11,788 bases of DNA from NCBI GenBank assembly GCA_964404605.1, contig CAYOKT010000087.1, forward strand, positions 1-11,788. The letters run 5' to 3'. The notes beneath the pieces were generated by a model, which ran no database searches, was not told where the DNA came from, and worked only from the letters and a program-made list of their open reading frames with translations. Position numbers and translations under genes: made by a program. Shown piece after piece: positions 1-6,532 of the stretch (positions within the stretch are counted from its first letter, which is position 1; every line of letters begins with the position of its first letter). The stretch comes from CAYOKT01 sp964404605. Lineage in GTDB: Bacteria; Electryoneota; Electryoneia; Electryoneales; Electryoneaceae.

Positions 1-42
1 GCGCTTAGTGAGCAGGAGGAGGCGGGGTGCCCCGGGTTTCAT
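1..42 (-). CDS. Possible start of a truncated gene, glycosyltransferase-like N-terminus (partial)
   Basis: On the minus strand an ATG at 42 opens 14 codons that read off the window edge: MKPGAPRLLLLTKR. A short basic start followed by a hydrophobic beta-strand such as RLLLLTKR is typical of GT-B (GT4) glycosyltransferases. That would fit the neighbouring polysaccharide operon on the same strand. The evidence is thin: there is no clear Shine-Dalgarno (the bases before the ATG read GAATACTCTG), and the reading is too short to identify a family. The stretch could equally be intergenic. The start lies about 25 bases beyond the terminator hairpin that closes the upstream operon, so the gene would need its own promoter, and none is convincing here. 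Confidence 0.3.
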   Translation of the reverse strand, partial: MKPGAPRLLLLTKR

Positions 43-65
43 CAGAGTATTCTCATCAACGCCCT

Positions 66-90
66 GAAAAGCCATATCGGGGCTTTTTTC
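66..90 (-). terminator. Intrinsic terminator closing the wbqC/PIG-L/WecA operon
   Basis: A hairpin with arms AAAAGCC (67-73) and GGCTTTT (81-87) and a 7-base loop overlaps the stop codon of the minus-strand transferase gene. Read on the minus strand it has an A-tract, a stem and a closing run of four T. Read on the plus strand it ends in six T, so it may work in both directions. Its place directly at the end of the operon supports minus-strand use. Confidence 0.6.
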
Positions 91-1390
91 ATTCGCCTTC
101 GGGGGGAGCTTCCTCCACCGCGCTGTCGGCGGTCGTCAGCAGCCGCTCGAGGTCGGAGGGGCTGACCTTGCGCCCCTCCTTTCCCTCCTGGCTCATCTCC
201 CGCACGATCAGCCTGATCTGGTGGCTGCGGACATAGATCATGAAGAAACTGATCAGCAGGAAGAGCAGGCCGCCCTGGAGCAGCAGCAGGGAAGCGTCGA
301 TGCCCCTCGCCTGCTTGAGCACCACGGCGGGAATGCAGGTGAGAATGGTGATCGCGTAGATCACGAGCACCGCGGTATACCGCCCGATGCCCAGCGCGGC
401 GAGGCGGTGGTGAAAGTGGTCGCGCCCGGTGTAGGCCAGCCACTGGCCGATGGTCTTCACCTGGCCGTTGTAGACCCGCATCACCGTGGTCAGCACCATG
501 TCGAAGATCGGCACGCCGAGGAGCAGGATCGGCACGACCAGCGCGGCGATGTTGTTCGTCGCCCAGTTGCCCATGATCGCGGTGGAGGCGAGGGTGAACC
601 CGAGGAAGGTGGCGCCGTTGTCCCCGAGGAAAACGGCCGCGCTGCGGGTGCGGCGGAAATTGTCCGGCAACAGCCCGAGGCAGGCGCCGAGCAGCGCCAG
701 GGCGACATAGGCGAAATAGACCTGGCCGGTCTGCAGGGCGACGAGGGCGAGGAAGAAGGCGATGATCGCGCTCATCCCGGTGGCGAGACCGTCCATCCCG
801 TCGAGGAAGTTCACCGAGTTGGTGATTCCCAGCACCCACACGGCGGTGATCAGGTACTCCAGCGAGTTGCCCCACCAGGTGTTCGGCAGGAAGGTGACGC
901 GGACATCGAAGTAGAGCAGCACCCCCACCGCGGCGAGCTGGACCAGCAGCTTCAACGATGCGGGCAGCTCGCGGCGGTCGTCCACCGCGCCGACGATCCA
1001 GATGAGCAGCCCGGCGAGCCCGACCCCCTTCATCTGCCAGGAGTAGTGGGAGTTGACCAGCAGCGCGACGCCGAAGGCGGCGATGATCGCCATCCCGCCG
1101 AGCAGCGGTGTCGGCCGGGCGTGGCTCTTGCGCCCGCCCGGGTAGTCCAGCCACCCGAGGACGAAGGAGAGACGGATCGCGATCGGGGTGAGGATACGGC
1201 TCACCGCCCAGGCGAAAATGAGGATGTAGAGCGGTTTGAAGCCGGCCTCGCGCATCGGGCGGGCGACCGGCGGCAGCAGGCAGAGAATGAGCACCAGGAG
1301 CGGCAGGATGATCCGCTTCCGCGTCGTCCACTTCGGCGGCGACCAGGCTCCCGGCTCCGCCGCGGCGATCTTGTCGCTATCCCGTTCCAT
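89..1390 (-). CDS. MraY/WecA/TagO-family polyprenyl-phosphate sugar-1-phosphate transferase
   Basis: This integral membrane enzyme should transfer a UDP-sugar 1-phosphate (commonly GlcNAc-1-P) onto undecaprenyl phosphate at the cytoplasmic face, the first step of lipid-linked glycan synthesis. The 433-residue product has many hydrophobic helices, starting near residues 27-40 and 53-75. It carries the family landmarks in order: GGRKSH with PTPLLGGM (85-100), the Mg-binding DD pair (137-138), a block TNSVNFLDGMDGLA (190-203), LGDNG (255-259) and the HFHHRL histidine motif (325-330). A hydrophilic tail of about 45 residues (389-433) is probably cytoplasmic. The start at 1390 follows a modest GGGGAA and overlaps the upstream deacetylase gene by 14 bases. 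An open frame continues upstream of 1390 but only as a shadow of that gene. The exact substrate (WecA, TagO or other) cannot be told from sequence alone. Confidence 0.9.
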   Translation of the reverse strand: MERDSDKIAAAEPGAWSPPKWTTRKRIILPLLVLILCLLPPVARPMREAGFKPLYILIFAWAVSRILTPIAIRLSFVLGWLDYPGGRKSHARPTPLLGGMAIIAAFGVALLVNSHYSWQMKGVGLAGLLIWIVGAVDDRRELPASLKLLVQLAAVGVLLYFDVRVTFLPNTWWGNSLEYLITAVWVLGITNSVNFLDGMDGLATGMSAIIAFFLALVALQTGQVYFAYVALALLGACLGLLPDNFRRTRSAAVFLGDNGATFLGFTLASTAIMGNWATNNIAALVVPILLLGVPIFDMVLTTVMRVYNGQVKTIGQWLAYTGRDHFHHRLAALGIGRYTAVLVIYAITILTCIPAVVLKQARGIDASLLLLQGGLLFLLISFFMIYVRSHQIRLIVREMSQEGKEGRKVSPSDLERLLTTADSAVEEAPPEGE

Positions 1391-2048
1391 CTTCCCCGTA
1401 GAAGATGCGCTTGCCCTCCGGCTCGAGGGCGAAGCGGGTCGGGCGGAAGGCTTCGGCGTAGCGCCGGTAGATTTCGATGCCGCGGCGGATCGCCGCCGCC
1501 CGCGCGATGTCGGTGATCGGCAACCCCTCGATGTTCGTCCGCGCCACCTGGGAAAAATGAGTCTCGAGGAGCTCGATCTTCCGGGTGATCGTCGATTCGA
1601 TGTCGCAATAGACGACGGGGGTGAAGTGCTGCGTGGTCGGGCTTTCGTAGAAGAGGAAATCCGGGACGCGCCGCCCGGCGGATTGCGCCGCCACCGCCAC
1701 CGCCCGGTGGTCCTGGTGGGTGTCATCGGGAAAATGGACGAAGAGCATGTCGGGCCGCGCCCTCGCGATCGCCGCCTCGATGTTCTCGATCAGGGGGAGC
1801 CCGTCCGGCACCTCGCAGTCGATGAAGCCGCCCCAGATCACCTCCACCGCCCCCATCTTGTCCGCGGCGCGAAGCGCTTCCCGCTCGCGGACCTCCGTCT
1901 GGCCGCCGCGTTCGCCCTTGGTGGCGATGTACAGGGACACCTCGCACCCCGCATCCGCGAGGCGCAGCAGGGTGCCGCTGCAACCGATCTCGATGTCATC
2001 CGGGTGAGCGCCGATGGCGAGCACCCGGCGGGGACGGCCCTCGCTCAT
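1377..2048 (-). CDS. PIG-L / LmbE family zinc deacetylase
   Basis: Members of this family remove the acetyl group from N-acetylglucosamine-type substrates, for example in GPI, mycothiol, bacillithiol and antibiotic pathways. The 223-residue product has the diagnostic AHPDD motif (14-18), giving zinc ligands His15 and Asp18 and the catalytic Asp17. The second motif HQDH (111-114) supplies the third zinc ligand, probably His114. Length is normal for the family and there is no signal peptide, so it acts in the cytosol. A strong GGGAGGA (2055-2061) lies 6 bases before the ATG. That ATG overlaps the stop of the upstream wbqC-like gene in an ATGA junction, and the 3' end overlaps the transferase start, so all three are probably translated together. 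Context suggests it acts on a sugar nucleotide or lipid-linked sugar for surface glycan. A BshB-like role in thiol synthesis is possible but no other thiol gene is present. Confidence 0.88.
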   Translation of the reverse strand: MSEGRPRRVLAIGAHPDDIEIGCSGTLLRLADAGCEVSLYIATKGERGGQTEVREREALRAADKMGAVEVIWGGFIDCEVPDGLPLIENIEAAIARARPDMLFVHFPDDTHQDHRAVAVAAQSAGRRVPDFLFYESPTTQHFTPVVYCDIESTITRKIELLETHFSQVARTNIEGLPITDIARAAAIRRGIEIYRRYAEAFRPTRFALEPEGKRIFYGEDGTG

Positions 2049-2755
2049 GCCTGTTCCTCCCGTTGTCCCGGGATAGCTTCGTTTCCATAAAGCTCGCGGA
2101 ACCCTCCCGGCCCGAGGTTGAGCAGCAGGTCGATGGCCCCGAGGTGGGGCAGGAAGCCGCCGTGAAGCTGCCGGTAGGGCCGCGGCGTATGCTCGAACCA
2201 GCGGACCTCGATGCCCGCTTCCCGGAAGGCCGCAAGGTCCATGTAATTCCGCCCCCCGGCGCCGGCGAGGTACACTTCGGCCCCGAGGCGGCGGCCGATC
2301 TCGGCGATCCGGTGGTTCGGCTCCTCCGGCAGCCCCTCCAGGGAAGCCTGCTTCGCCCGCGGGGTGGTGATTCCGAAACGGTCGAGGAAAAACGAGGTCG
2401 TGGCGATCGTCAGTTCCGCCAGGGAGGCGAACGTCCCCCCGATCACCTCCGCGAAACGGTCCAGCTCCTCGAGGTGCGGGGCGTGCGCGTAGAAGCGGCG
2501 CAAGGTTTCGATGTGCTTGCGCCGCCAGCCGGTGGAATCGTCCACCTGCATCTCGTCGATGCGCGCGCGGTACTCGCCGCGCACCGGTACGGTCAGCCAC
2601 TGCGGGCCGTCCGGCCCCTTCACACGGTTGCGGTTCTGGTACTCCCGCCGCACGTACTGCACGCCCTCGAGGAACACGAAACGGTCGGAGGCGGCCACCT
2701 TCTCGAGGTAGCCGGGGTAGGGCAGGTAGTGCGGCTGGTGGACGGAGTAGATCAT
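2045..2755 (-). CDS. WbqC family protein
   Basis: The 236-residue product begins MIYSVHQPHYLPYPGY, the N-terminal signature of the WbqC-like family. The family also shows here in the NRNRVKGPDG and QWLTVPV segments (41-58). WbqC-like genes are usually found in O-antigen, capsule and other surface-polysaccharide clusters; their chemistry is poorly defined. No signal peptide or membrane helix is visible, so it should be cytosolic. The start at 2755 is chosen because the family signature begins there; the open frame runs 58 codons further upstream but that part is Arg/Pro-rich and unlike protein. The Shine-Dalgarno is weak (GAAGG, several bases before the ATG). It is the first gene of a coupled operon with a PIG-L deacetylase and a WecA-type transferase, which suggests the three act on the same sugar. 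Confidence 0.85.
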   Translation of the reverse strand: MIYSVHQPHYLPYPGYLEKVAASDRFVFLEGVQYVRREYQNRNRVKGPDGPQWLTVPVRGEYRARIDEMQVDDSTGWRRKHIETLRRFYAHAPHLEELDRFAEVIGGTFASLAELTIATTSFFLDRFGITTPRAKQASLEGLPEEPNHRIAEIGRRLGAEVYLAGAGGRNYMDLAAFREAGIEVRWFEHTPRPYRQLHGGFLPHLGAIDLLLNLGPGGFRELYGNEAIPGQREEQA

Positions 2756-3075
2756 CGCTGCCTTCGCCGTGGAATGTCGCGGGCCGGGCGCCGGGCGCCG
2801 GCGGGACACTCGGGCCGCTGCCCGGGAAGCCCGCTTGCCTCCCATCCCCCCTCCCCGGGACCGCGCCGGAGCCCGTTGTGCGGCAACGTACCCGCGCAGC
2901 CGCCTCGCGGGCAAGAGGGATGGCTCCATCGGCCCTTCTTTCCGGAGCCGGGCGAGGCGGAGCGGGGCCGGGTTGCGGTTCTCCGGCTTGAAACGTTCAT
3001 CGCACGTTGAACAACGGTGAGAGGGCGGTTCACCCGGCGGCGTCCATCAGCCCCGCGGGACCTGTCCGGCGGGCC
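2756..3075. other. Gene-free stretch between the WbqC operon and the metallophosphoesterase
   Basis: No convincing gene is seen. The open frames are Arg/Pro/Gly-rich with no family resemblance, and none has a good ribosome binding site. The stretch should contain the end of the phosphoesterase transcript and the promoter and leader of the wbqC operon, both minus strand. The one feature I can point to is a candidate promoter at 2885-2914. No hairpin followed by a T-run is visible after the phosphoesterase stop, so transcription may read through. Confidence 0.5.
2885..2914 (-). promoter_or_regulatory. Candidate promoter for the wbqC operon
   Basis: On the minus strand a -35-like TTGCCC (2914-2909) is followed after 18 bp by a -10-like TACGTT (2890-2885). 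The spacer edges form an inverted repeat, CCCGCG and CGCGGG, separated by 9 bases (2891-2911). The pattern matches the other candidate promoters of the window except for one extra spacer base. It implies a leader of roughly 120 bases before the wbqC start. Support is by pattern only. Confidence 0.35.
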
Positions 3076-4008
3076 TCAGGCCGCGGCGGCGATGTGACGC
3101 ATGGGCACGCCGAAGGAGCGGTGCCGGACGAACAGCCGCTGCGGGGTCATCCCGACTTCGATGGCGCCGGGCCCGCCGCTCATGATCCCGGTGAAGGGGA
3201 CGCGGACGAGGAAGCGCATCCAGGGCTCCGGGTAGCTCGCGCCCCCGGACCAGTGGATCTCCGCGCCGTCGCGCCAGATGGCGCGCGGGACATGGAAGTG
3301 GCCGCCGAGGATGACGACCTGCCGCCCGCCGGCGATCAGGGCGCGCCACAGCCCCTGGTGGCGCAGCCAGCGGCGCGTCCTGCCCGTGTTGTGGGTCAGC
3401 AGGAGGACCGGGCCCGGTCCGCGGAACGCCGTGGCGAGGTCATGCCGCATTCTCGCCAAGTGGTCCATGATGAAGGGACGGTCGGGCGCCAGCCGTGCGG
3501 CGGCGATCAATTCGCTGTCCACAACCGCGAGGATGCAGCCCGCGCGCCGTTCGCAGCCGTAGCCCTGCCGGTTGATCGGGTGCGAAAACAGCTCCTCGCG
3601 CAGGGCGATCAGGTCGGGGTAGCAACCCGGCTCGATCTCGTACCCGTGCCCGAGTTCGTGGTTGCCGGTGAGGGCGAGGTACCGGTCCTCCCCGAACTGG
3701 GCGAGCTGTTCGCCCCAGATCTCGCGGGCGGCGCGCAGGCGGTCCTCGTGGCGGCTCATCGGCAGGGCGTTGTCGCCGCCGTTGACGATGAGGTCATAGT
3801 TCCCCTCGTGGCGGCTCAGCCAGGCGCAGGCGATGCGCTCGACGAGGTTCGCTTCGCGCCGCAAGCGCAGCTCGAATCGGTTGAGCAGGTCCTCCATGGC
3901 GCCGCCGATGCGCCGGGACATGCGGCGCATCTCCGGGCGGATCGCTTCCGGAGGGCCGATCGGCAAATGCTGATCGCTGATGAACAGAAGGCGCTGCGGG
4001 TCGTGCAT
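3076..4008 (-). CDS. Calcineurin-like metallophosphoesterase
   Basis: The 310-residue protein has the full set of metal-binding motifs of the calcineurin-like phosphoesterase superfamily in order: DQH (Asp12, His14), GGDN (Asp79, Asn80), GNHE (Asn116, His117), THN (His206) and GHFH (His236, His238). These bind two metal ions and cleave phosphomonoesters or diesters. Between the first two motifs sits a helical, Arg-rich insertion (about residues 21-67) longer than the usual spacing. No signal peptide or membrane segment is seen, so it is probably cytosolic. The substrate is unknown; the motif set alone does not separate lipid, nucleotide or protein phosphatases. The ATG at 4008 places the first motif at the expected distance from the N-terminus, though no Shine-Dalgarno is obvious. 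It is transcribed divergently from the GT4 gene. Confidence 0.85.
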   Translation of the reverse strand: MHDPQRLLFISDQHLPIGPPEAIRPEMRRMSRRIGGAMEDLLNRFELRLRREANLVERIACAWLSRHEGNYDLIVNGGDNALPMSRHEDRLRAAREIWGEQLAQFGEDRYLALTGNHELGHGYEIEPGCYPDLIALREELFSHPINRQGYGCERRAGCILAVVDSELIAAARLAPDRPFIMDHLARMRHDLATAFRGPGPVLLLTHNTGRTRRWLRHQGLWRALIAGGRQVVILGGHFHVPRAIWRDGAEIHWSGGASYPEPWMRFLVRVPFTGIMSGGPGAIEVGMTPQRLFVRHRSFGVPMRHIAAAA

Positions 4009-4045
4009 CCGTGGTCCGGTAATGCGTGTTGCTCCCGAAGTAAAA

Positions 4046-4068
4046 CCGCGCGATTTCAGATCGCGCGG
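4046..4068. repeat. Perfect inverted repeat in the phosphoesterase leader (operator or 5' stem-loop)
   Basis: Arms CCGCGCGAT (4046-4054) and ATCGCGCGG (4060-4068) are exact reverse complements of 9 bp around a 5-base centre. On the minus strand the repeat is followed by TTTTACTT, so the transcript could form a terminator-like hairpin. The predicted start of phosphoesterase transcription falls at its edge (about 4067). It could be a repressor operator, an attenuator, or a protective 5' stem-loop. Confidence 0.6.
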
Positions 4069-4073
4069 ACGAG

Positions 4074-4102
4074 AGCTTAGTACCCTTCGCGGTGGAAGTC
4101 AA
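4074..4102 (-). promoter_or_regulatory. Candidate promoter for the metallophosphoesterase gene
   Basis: Minus-strand TTGACT (4102-4097) lies 17 bp from TAAGCT (4079-4074), giving a predicted transcription start near 4067. TTGACT matches five of six bases of the sigma-70 -35 consensus; the -10 is weaker, fitting TAnnnT. The overlapping TACTAA (4082-4077) is an alternative -10 with a short spacer. Confidence 0.5.
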
Positions 4103-4187
4103 GGGAGGACCCCGCGCGGCGGGAATCACGCCGTGCACCCTGCCGCGTGGCGGACTGGAGGGAAATGCCCGATTCGCCCCGGTGCGC

Positions 4188-4216
4188 TTGTCTCGCGGCC
4201 GCGGGGGCCCTATGCT
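4188..4216 (+). promoter_or_regulatory. Candidate promoter for the GT4 glycosyltransferase gene
   Basis: TTGTCT (4188-4193) is followed after exactly 17 bp by TATGCT (4211-4216). The predicted transcription start near 4223 leaves a leader of about 40 bases before the ATG at 4264. This argues against translation from the in-frame upstream ATG at 4147, which precedes the promoter. The spacer contains the 10-bp palindrome CGCGGCCGCG (4194-4203). Confidence 0.5.
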
Positions 4217-4263
4217 TACCCGGGGAAGGGTGGAGGGGATCGCTGAAAGGCTGTGGAGCGGTG

Positions 4264-5454
4264 ATGCGACGGGAAAGCGTGCTCCATATCATCACCCGCC
4301 TCGACCCGGGCGGCTCGGCGGAGAACACGGTGCTCTCGGCCGAACGGGTCGCGCCGGACCGTTACGATTCGCGCATCTGGACCGGCCCGGGGCTTACGGG
4401 CGCGGGTCCGCCGGCCGAGTACCGGCGGCGGCTCGCCGGCCGCCTCGAGGTGCTGCCCCACCTGCTGCGCCCGGTACGCCCGGCCCGCGACCTGGTCGCC
4501 CTCATCGATCTTGCGCGCCGCCTGCGCCGCGAACGCCCGTCCATTCTTCACCTCCACTCCGCGAAGGCCGGGGCCCTGGGACGTGTCGCCGCCATGCTGG
4601 GGGCCCGGGAGGCGAAGGTGGTCTACACGCCCCACGGCCACGTGTTCGCGGGCTATGGCGGCGAAACCGCCAGCCGCCTGTTCACCCGGATCGAGAAGGG
4701 TCTCGCGCCTTGGGCCGATGCGATCGTCGGGCTCACCACGGACGAAGTGCGCGCGTTCCTCGAGGTCGGGGCGGGGCAGCCGGAGCAGTTCTGCGTCATC
4801 CCCAGCGGTGTGGACCTGAGCCCGTTCCACCCCCTGCCCGGCTGGCGCGAGGAGGTGCGCAAGGAACTCGGGATTCCCCCGGAGGCCCCGGTGGTCGGTT
4901 TCGTCGGGCGGTTGGCGGCGGTCAAGGGGCCGGACATCTTCCTCGAGGTCGCGGCGAACGTCCTCGGGCAGAACCCGGATGTACGGTTCGTCGTGATCGG
5001 GGACGGGGAGCTCTCCTCCGCGCTGAAACGGCGGGCGAAGAAGTACTGGTTGGACAAGGCGATCCTCTGGACCGGCTGGCGCGAAGACCCGCAGCGGATG
5101 TTCGCCGCCCTCGACCTTTTAGCGCTGACCAGCCGGAACGAGGGGCAGGGCAGGGTTCTCGTCGAGGCGATGGCGGCCGGGGTGCCCGCGGTGGCGATGG
5201 CCACGGGCGGTGTGCCCGAGGTGATCGCCGACGGCGAGACGGGGGTGCTCGTCCCGGCGGGGGATGTGGTCAGCGCCTCGAAGAAGATCGTTGACCTTCT
5301 CGCCGCGCCGGAGCGGCGGCGGGCGATGGCCGCCGCCGGGAGAAAACGCGCCCGGGAGCGGTTCAGTCTCGAGGTGATGATCCGGCGCCTCGAGCGGCTG
5401 TATGACGGCCTGCTGGCGGGCCGGAAACCGGCGGAGATCCTCCCGGCGGATTGA
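4264..5454 (+). CDS. Glycosyltransferase family 4 (GT-B fold)
   Basis: The 396-residue protein is a retaining GT-B glycosyltransferase of the GT4 type, which moves a sugar from a nucleotide-sugar donor to an acceptor, usually in lipopolysaccharide, capsule or exopolysaccharide synthesis. The N-terminal domain opens HIITRLDPGGSAENT (8-22), with the glycine loop, and has a TPHGH segment. The C-terminal donor-binding domain has GFVGRLAAVKG (212-222) and the catalytic E-x7-E motif, Glu293 to Glu301, in NEGQGRVLVEAMAAG. No membrane segment is visible, so it works at the cytoplasmic side. The ATG at 4264 is chosen because the fold begins within a few residues and GGAG (4255-4258) is 5 bases upstream; GTG at 4261 is less likely. 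An open frame continues upstream to 4147 but lies before the likely promoter. It may serve the same glycan as the minus-strand operon, by inference only. Confidence 0.88.
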   Translation: MRRESVLHIITRLDPGGSAENTVLSAERVAPDRYDSRIWTGPGLTGAGPPAEYRRRLAGRLEVLPHLLRPVRPARDLVALIDLARRLRRERPSILHLHSAKAGALGRVAAMLGAREAKVVYTPHGHVFAGYGGETASRLFTRIEKGLAPWADAIVGLTTDEVRAFLEVGAGQPEQFCVIPSGVDLSPFHPLPGWREEVRKELGIPPEAPVVGFVGRLAAVKGPDIFLEVAANVLGQNPDVRFVVIGDGELSSALKRRAKKYWLDKAILWTGWREDPQRMFAALDLLALTSRNEGQGRVLVEAMAAGVPAVAMATGGVPEVIADGETGVLVPAGDVVSASKKIVDLLAAPERRRAMAAAGRKRARERFSLEVMIRRLERLYDGLLAGRKPAEILPAD

Positions 5455-5483
5455 CCGGGACTCGCCGCGTATGTCCGCTTCGC

Positions 5484-5512
5484 TTGCCCGCCTCCGGGCA
5501 CGGGCGTACTTT
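5484..5512 (+). promoter_or_regulatory. Candidate promoter placing obg on a leaderless transcript
   Basis: TTGCCC (5484-5489) and TACTTT (5507-5512) are 17 bp apart. Only 6 bases (CCACGC) separate the -10 from the obg ATG, so the predicted first transcribed base is the A of the start codon. There is no Shine-Dalgarno before this ATG, which agrees with leaderless initiation. An inverted repeat GCCCG / CGGGC spans 5486-5499. Confidence 0.45.
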
Positions 5513-5518
5513 CCACGC

Positions 5519-6532
5519 ATGTTTCTCGACAGGGTTCAGATTGAAGTGCACTCCGGCGCGGGCGGGGACGGCGTGGTCTCCTTCCGGCGGGAGAAGTTCG
5601 TCCCCAAGGGTGGTCCGGACGGTGGGGACGGCGGCCGCGGCGGTCATGTCATCCTGCGGGTGGATGCGAACCTCGGCACCCTGCTCGACTTCCGCTACCG
5701 GCGCGTCATCCGGGCGGGACGCGGGGGGCATGGCAGCGGCGCGAAGAAGAGCGGCCGGGCGGGGAAGGACGTCGTCGTCCGCGTGCCGCCGGGAACCGTG
5801 GTCACCGATGAGGCGGGTGCCTTCCTCGGCGACCTCACCACGCCGGGGCAGGAGCTGATCGTCGCCCGGGGAGGGCGGGGCGGCCGCGGGAACAGCCACT
5901 TCGCCACCCCCACGAGGAGAGCGCCGCGCCATGCCGAATCCGGGCGACCGGGGGAGAGCAGGGTCCTGGTGCTCGAATTGAAACTGATCGCCGATGTCGG
6001 ACTGGTCGGGATGCCGAACGCGGGAAAATCCACTCTACTCAGCCGCATCTCCGCGGCGCGGCCGGAGATCGCGGAATACCCCTTCACCACGCTCACCCCG
6101 CATCTCGGCATCGTGCAGGCGGGCCGCTGGGAGAGCTTCGTCGCCGCGGACATCCCCGGCCTGATCGAAGGCGCTTCCCGGGGAAAGGGGCTCGGCCACC
6201 GGTTCCTCCGTCACATCGAAAGGACCAGCGTTCTCGCCCTCCTGGTGGAGGCGCCCGACCCGAAGCCGGAGGAGACCCTCGCCGCCCTGCTCGCCGAGCT
6301 GGAGGCGTACAACCCCGCCCTGCTGGAACGCCCGAGGCTGATCGTGAGGACAAAGGCGGACCTGGGCGGGGAGCCCTGGGAGCGCGCGGAGCATGTCATC
6401 TCCGCGGTCACCGGGGAGGGCGTGGAGGAGTTGGTCGCCCGCATGGCCACCCTCGTGCAGGTCGAGCGGAAAAAACGGCTGGCCGGGTGGGAGGAGAACG
6501 GCGGGCCCGGGGACGGGGAGGAGGAGCGGTGA
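5519..6532 (+). CDS. obg: Obg (CgtA) family GTPase
   Basis: Obg is an essential GTPase tied to large-subunit ribosome assembly and the stringent response. The 337-residue product starts with the glycine-rich Obg fold (MFLDRVQIEVHSGAGGDGV; GGPDGGDGGRGG; GGRGGRGN) covering about residues 1-157. A GTPase domain follows: P-loop GMPNAGKST (164-172), the YPFTTLTP switch, DIPGLIEGA, TKAD (278-281) where the family usually has NKxD, and SAVTGEG. It ends soon after with an acidic tail and lacks the optional C-terminal OCT domain of some Gram-positive Obg proteins. The start is fixed by the conserved MFLD opening; there is no Shine-Dalgarno and a promoter-like element abuts the ATG. It is 64 bases after the GT4 gene, and its stop overlaps the dprA start. 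Confidence 0.96.
   Translation: MFLDRVQIEVHSGAGGDGVVSFRREKFVPKGGPDGGDGGRGGHVILRVDANLGTLLDFRYRRVIRAGRGGHGSGAKKSGRAGKDVVVRVPPGTVVTDEAGAFLGDLTTPGQELIVARGGRGGRGNSHFATPTRRAPRHAESGRPGESRVLVLELKLIADVGLVGMPNAGKSTLLSRISAARPEIAEYPFTTLTPHLGIVQAGRWESFVAADIPGLIEGASRGKGLGHRFLRHIERTSVLALLVEAPDPKPEETLAALLAELEAYNPALLERPRLIVRTKADLGGEPWERAEHVISAVTGEGVEELVARMATLVQVERKKRLAGWEENGGPGDGEEER

Noticed and set aside
42..1331. 429-codon minus-strand open frame in a second frame of the transferase region
   Set aside because: Arg/Ala/Pro-rich composition with no membrane pattern; the overlapping frame has all expected catalytic motifs.
221..1516. 431-codon plus-strand open frame over the WecA-type transferase
   Set aside because: Glu/Gln/Arg/Gly-rich low-complexity translation with no motif; the minus strand carries clear MraY/WecA family motifs.
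2752..3033. Possible 93-residue gene in the 2756-3075 gap, minus strand
   Set aside because: Composition is Arg/Pro/Gly/Ser-rich like random GC-rich translation, there is no family resemblance, and it overlaps the wbqC start and candidate promoter.
3007..4080. 357-codon plus-strand open frame opposite the metallophosphoesterase
   Set aside because: No recognisable domain, and the minus-strand frame has five intact metal-binding motifs.
4147..4263. N-terminal extension of the GT4 glycosyltransferase from ATG 4147
   Set aside because: It precedes the candidate promoter at 4188-4216 and lies outside the fold; the ATG at 4264 has GGAG at 5 bases.
5402..5518. 39-residue N-terminal extension of Obg
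   Set aside because: The conserved Obg opening MFLDRV starts at 5519 and the extension overlaps the end of the GT4 gene.
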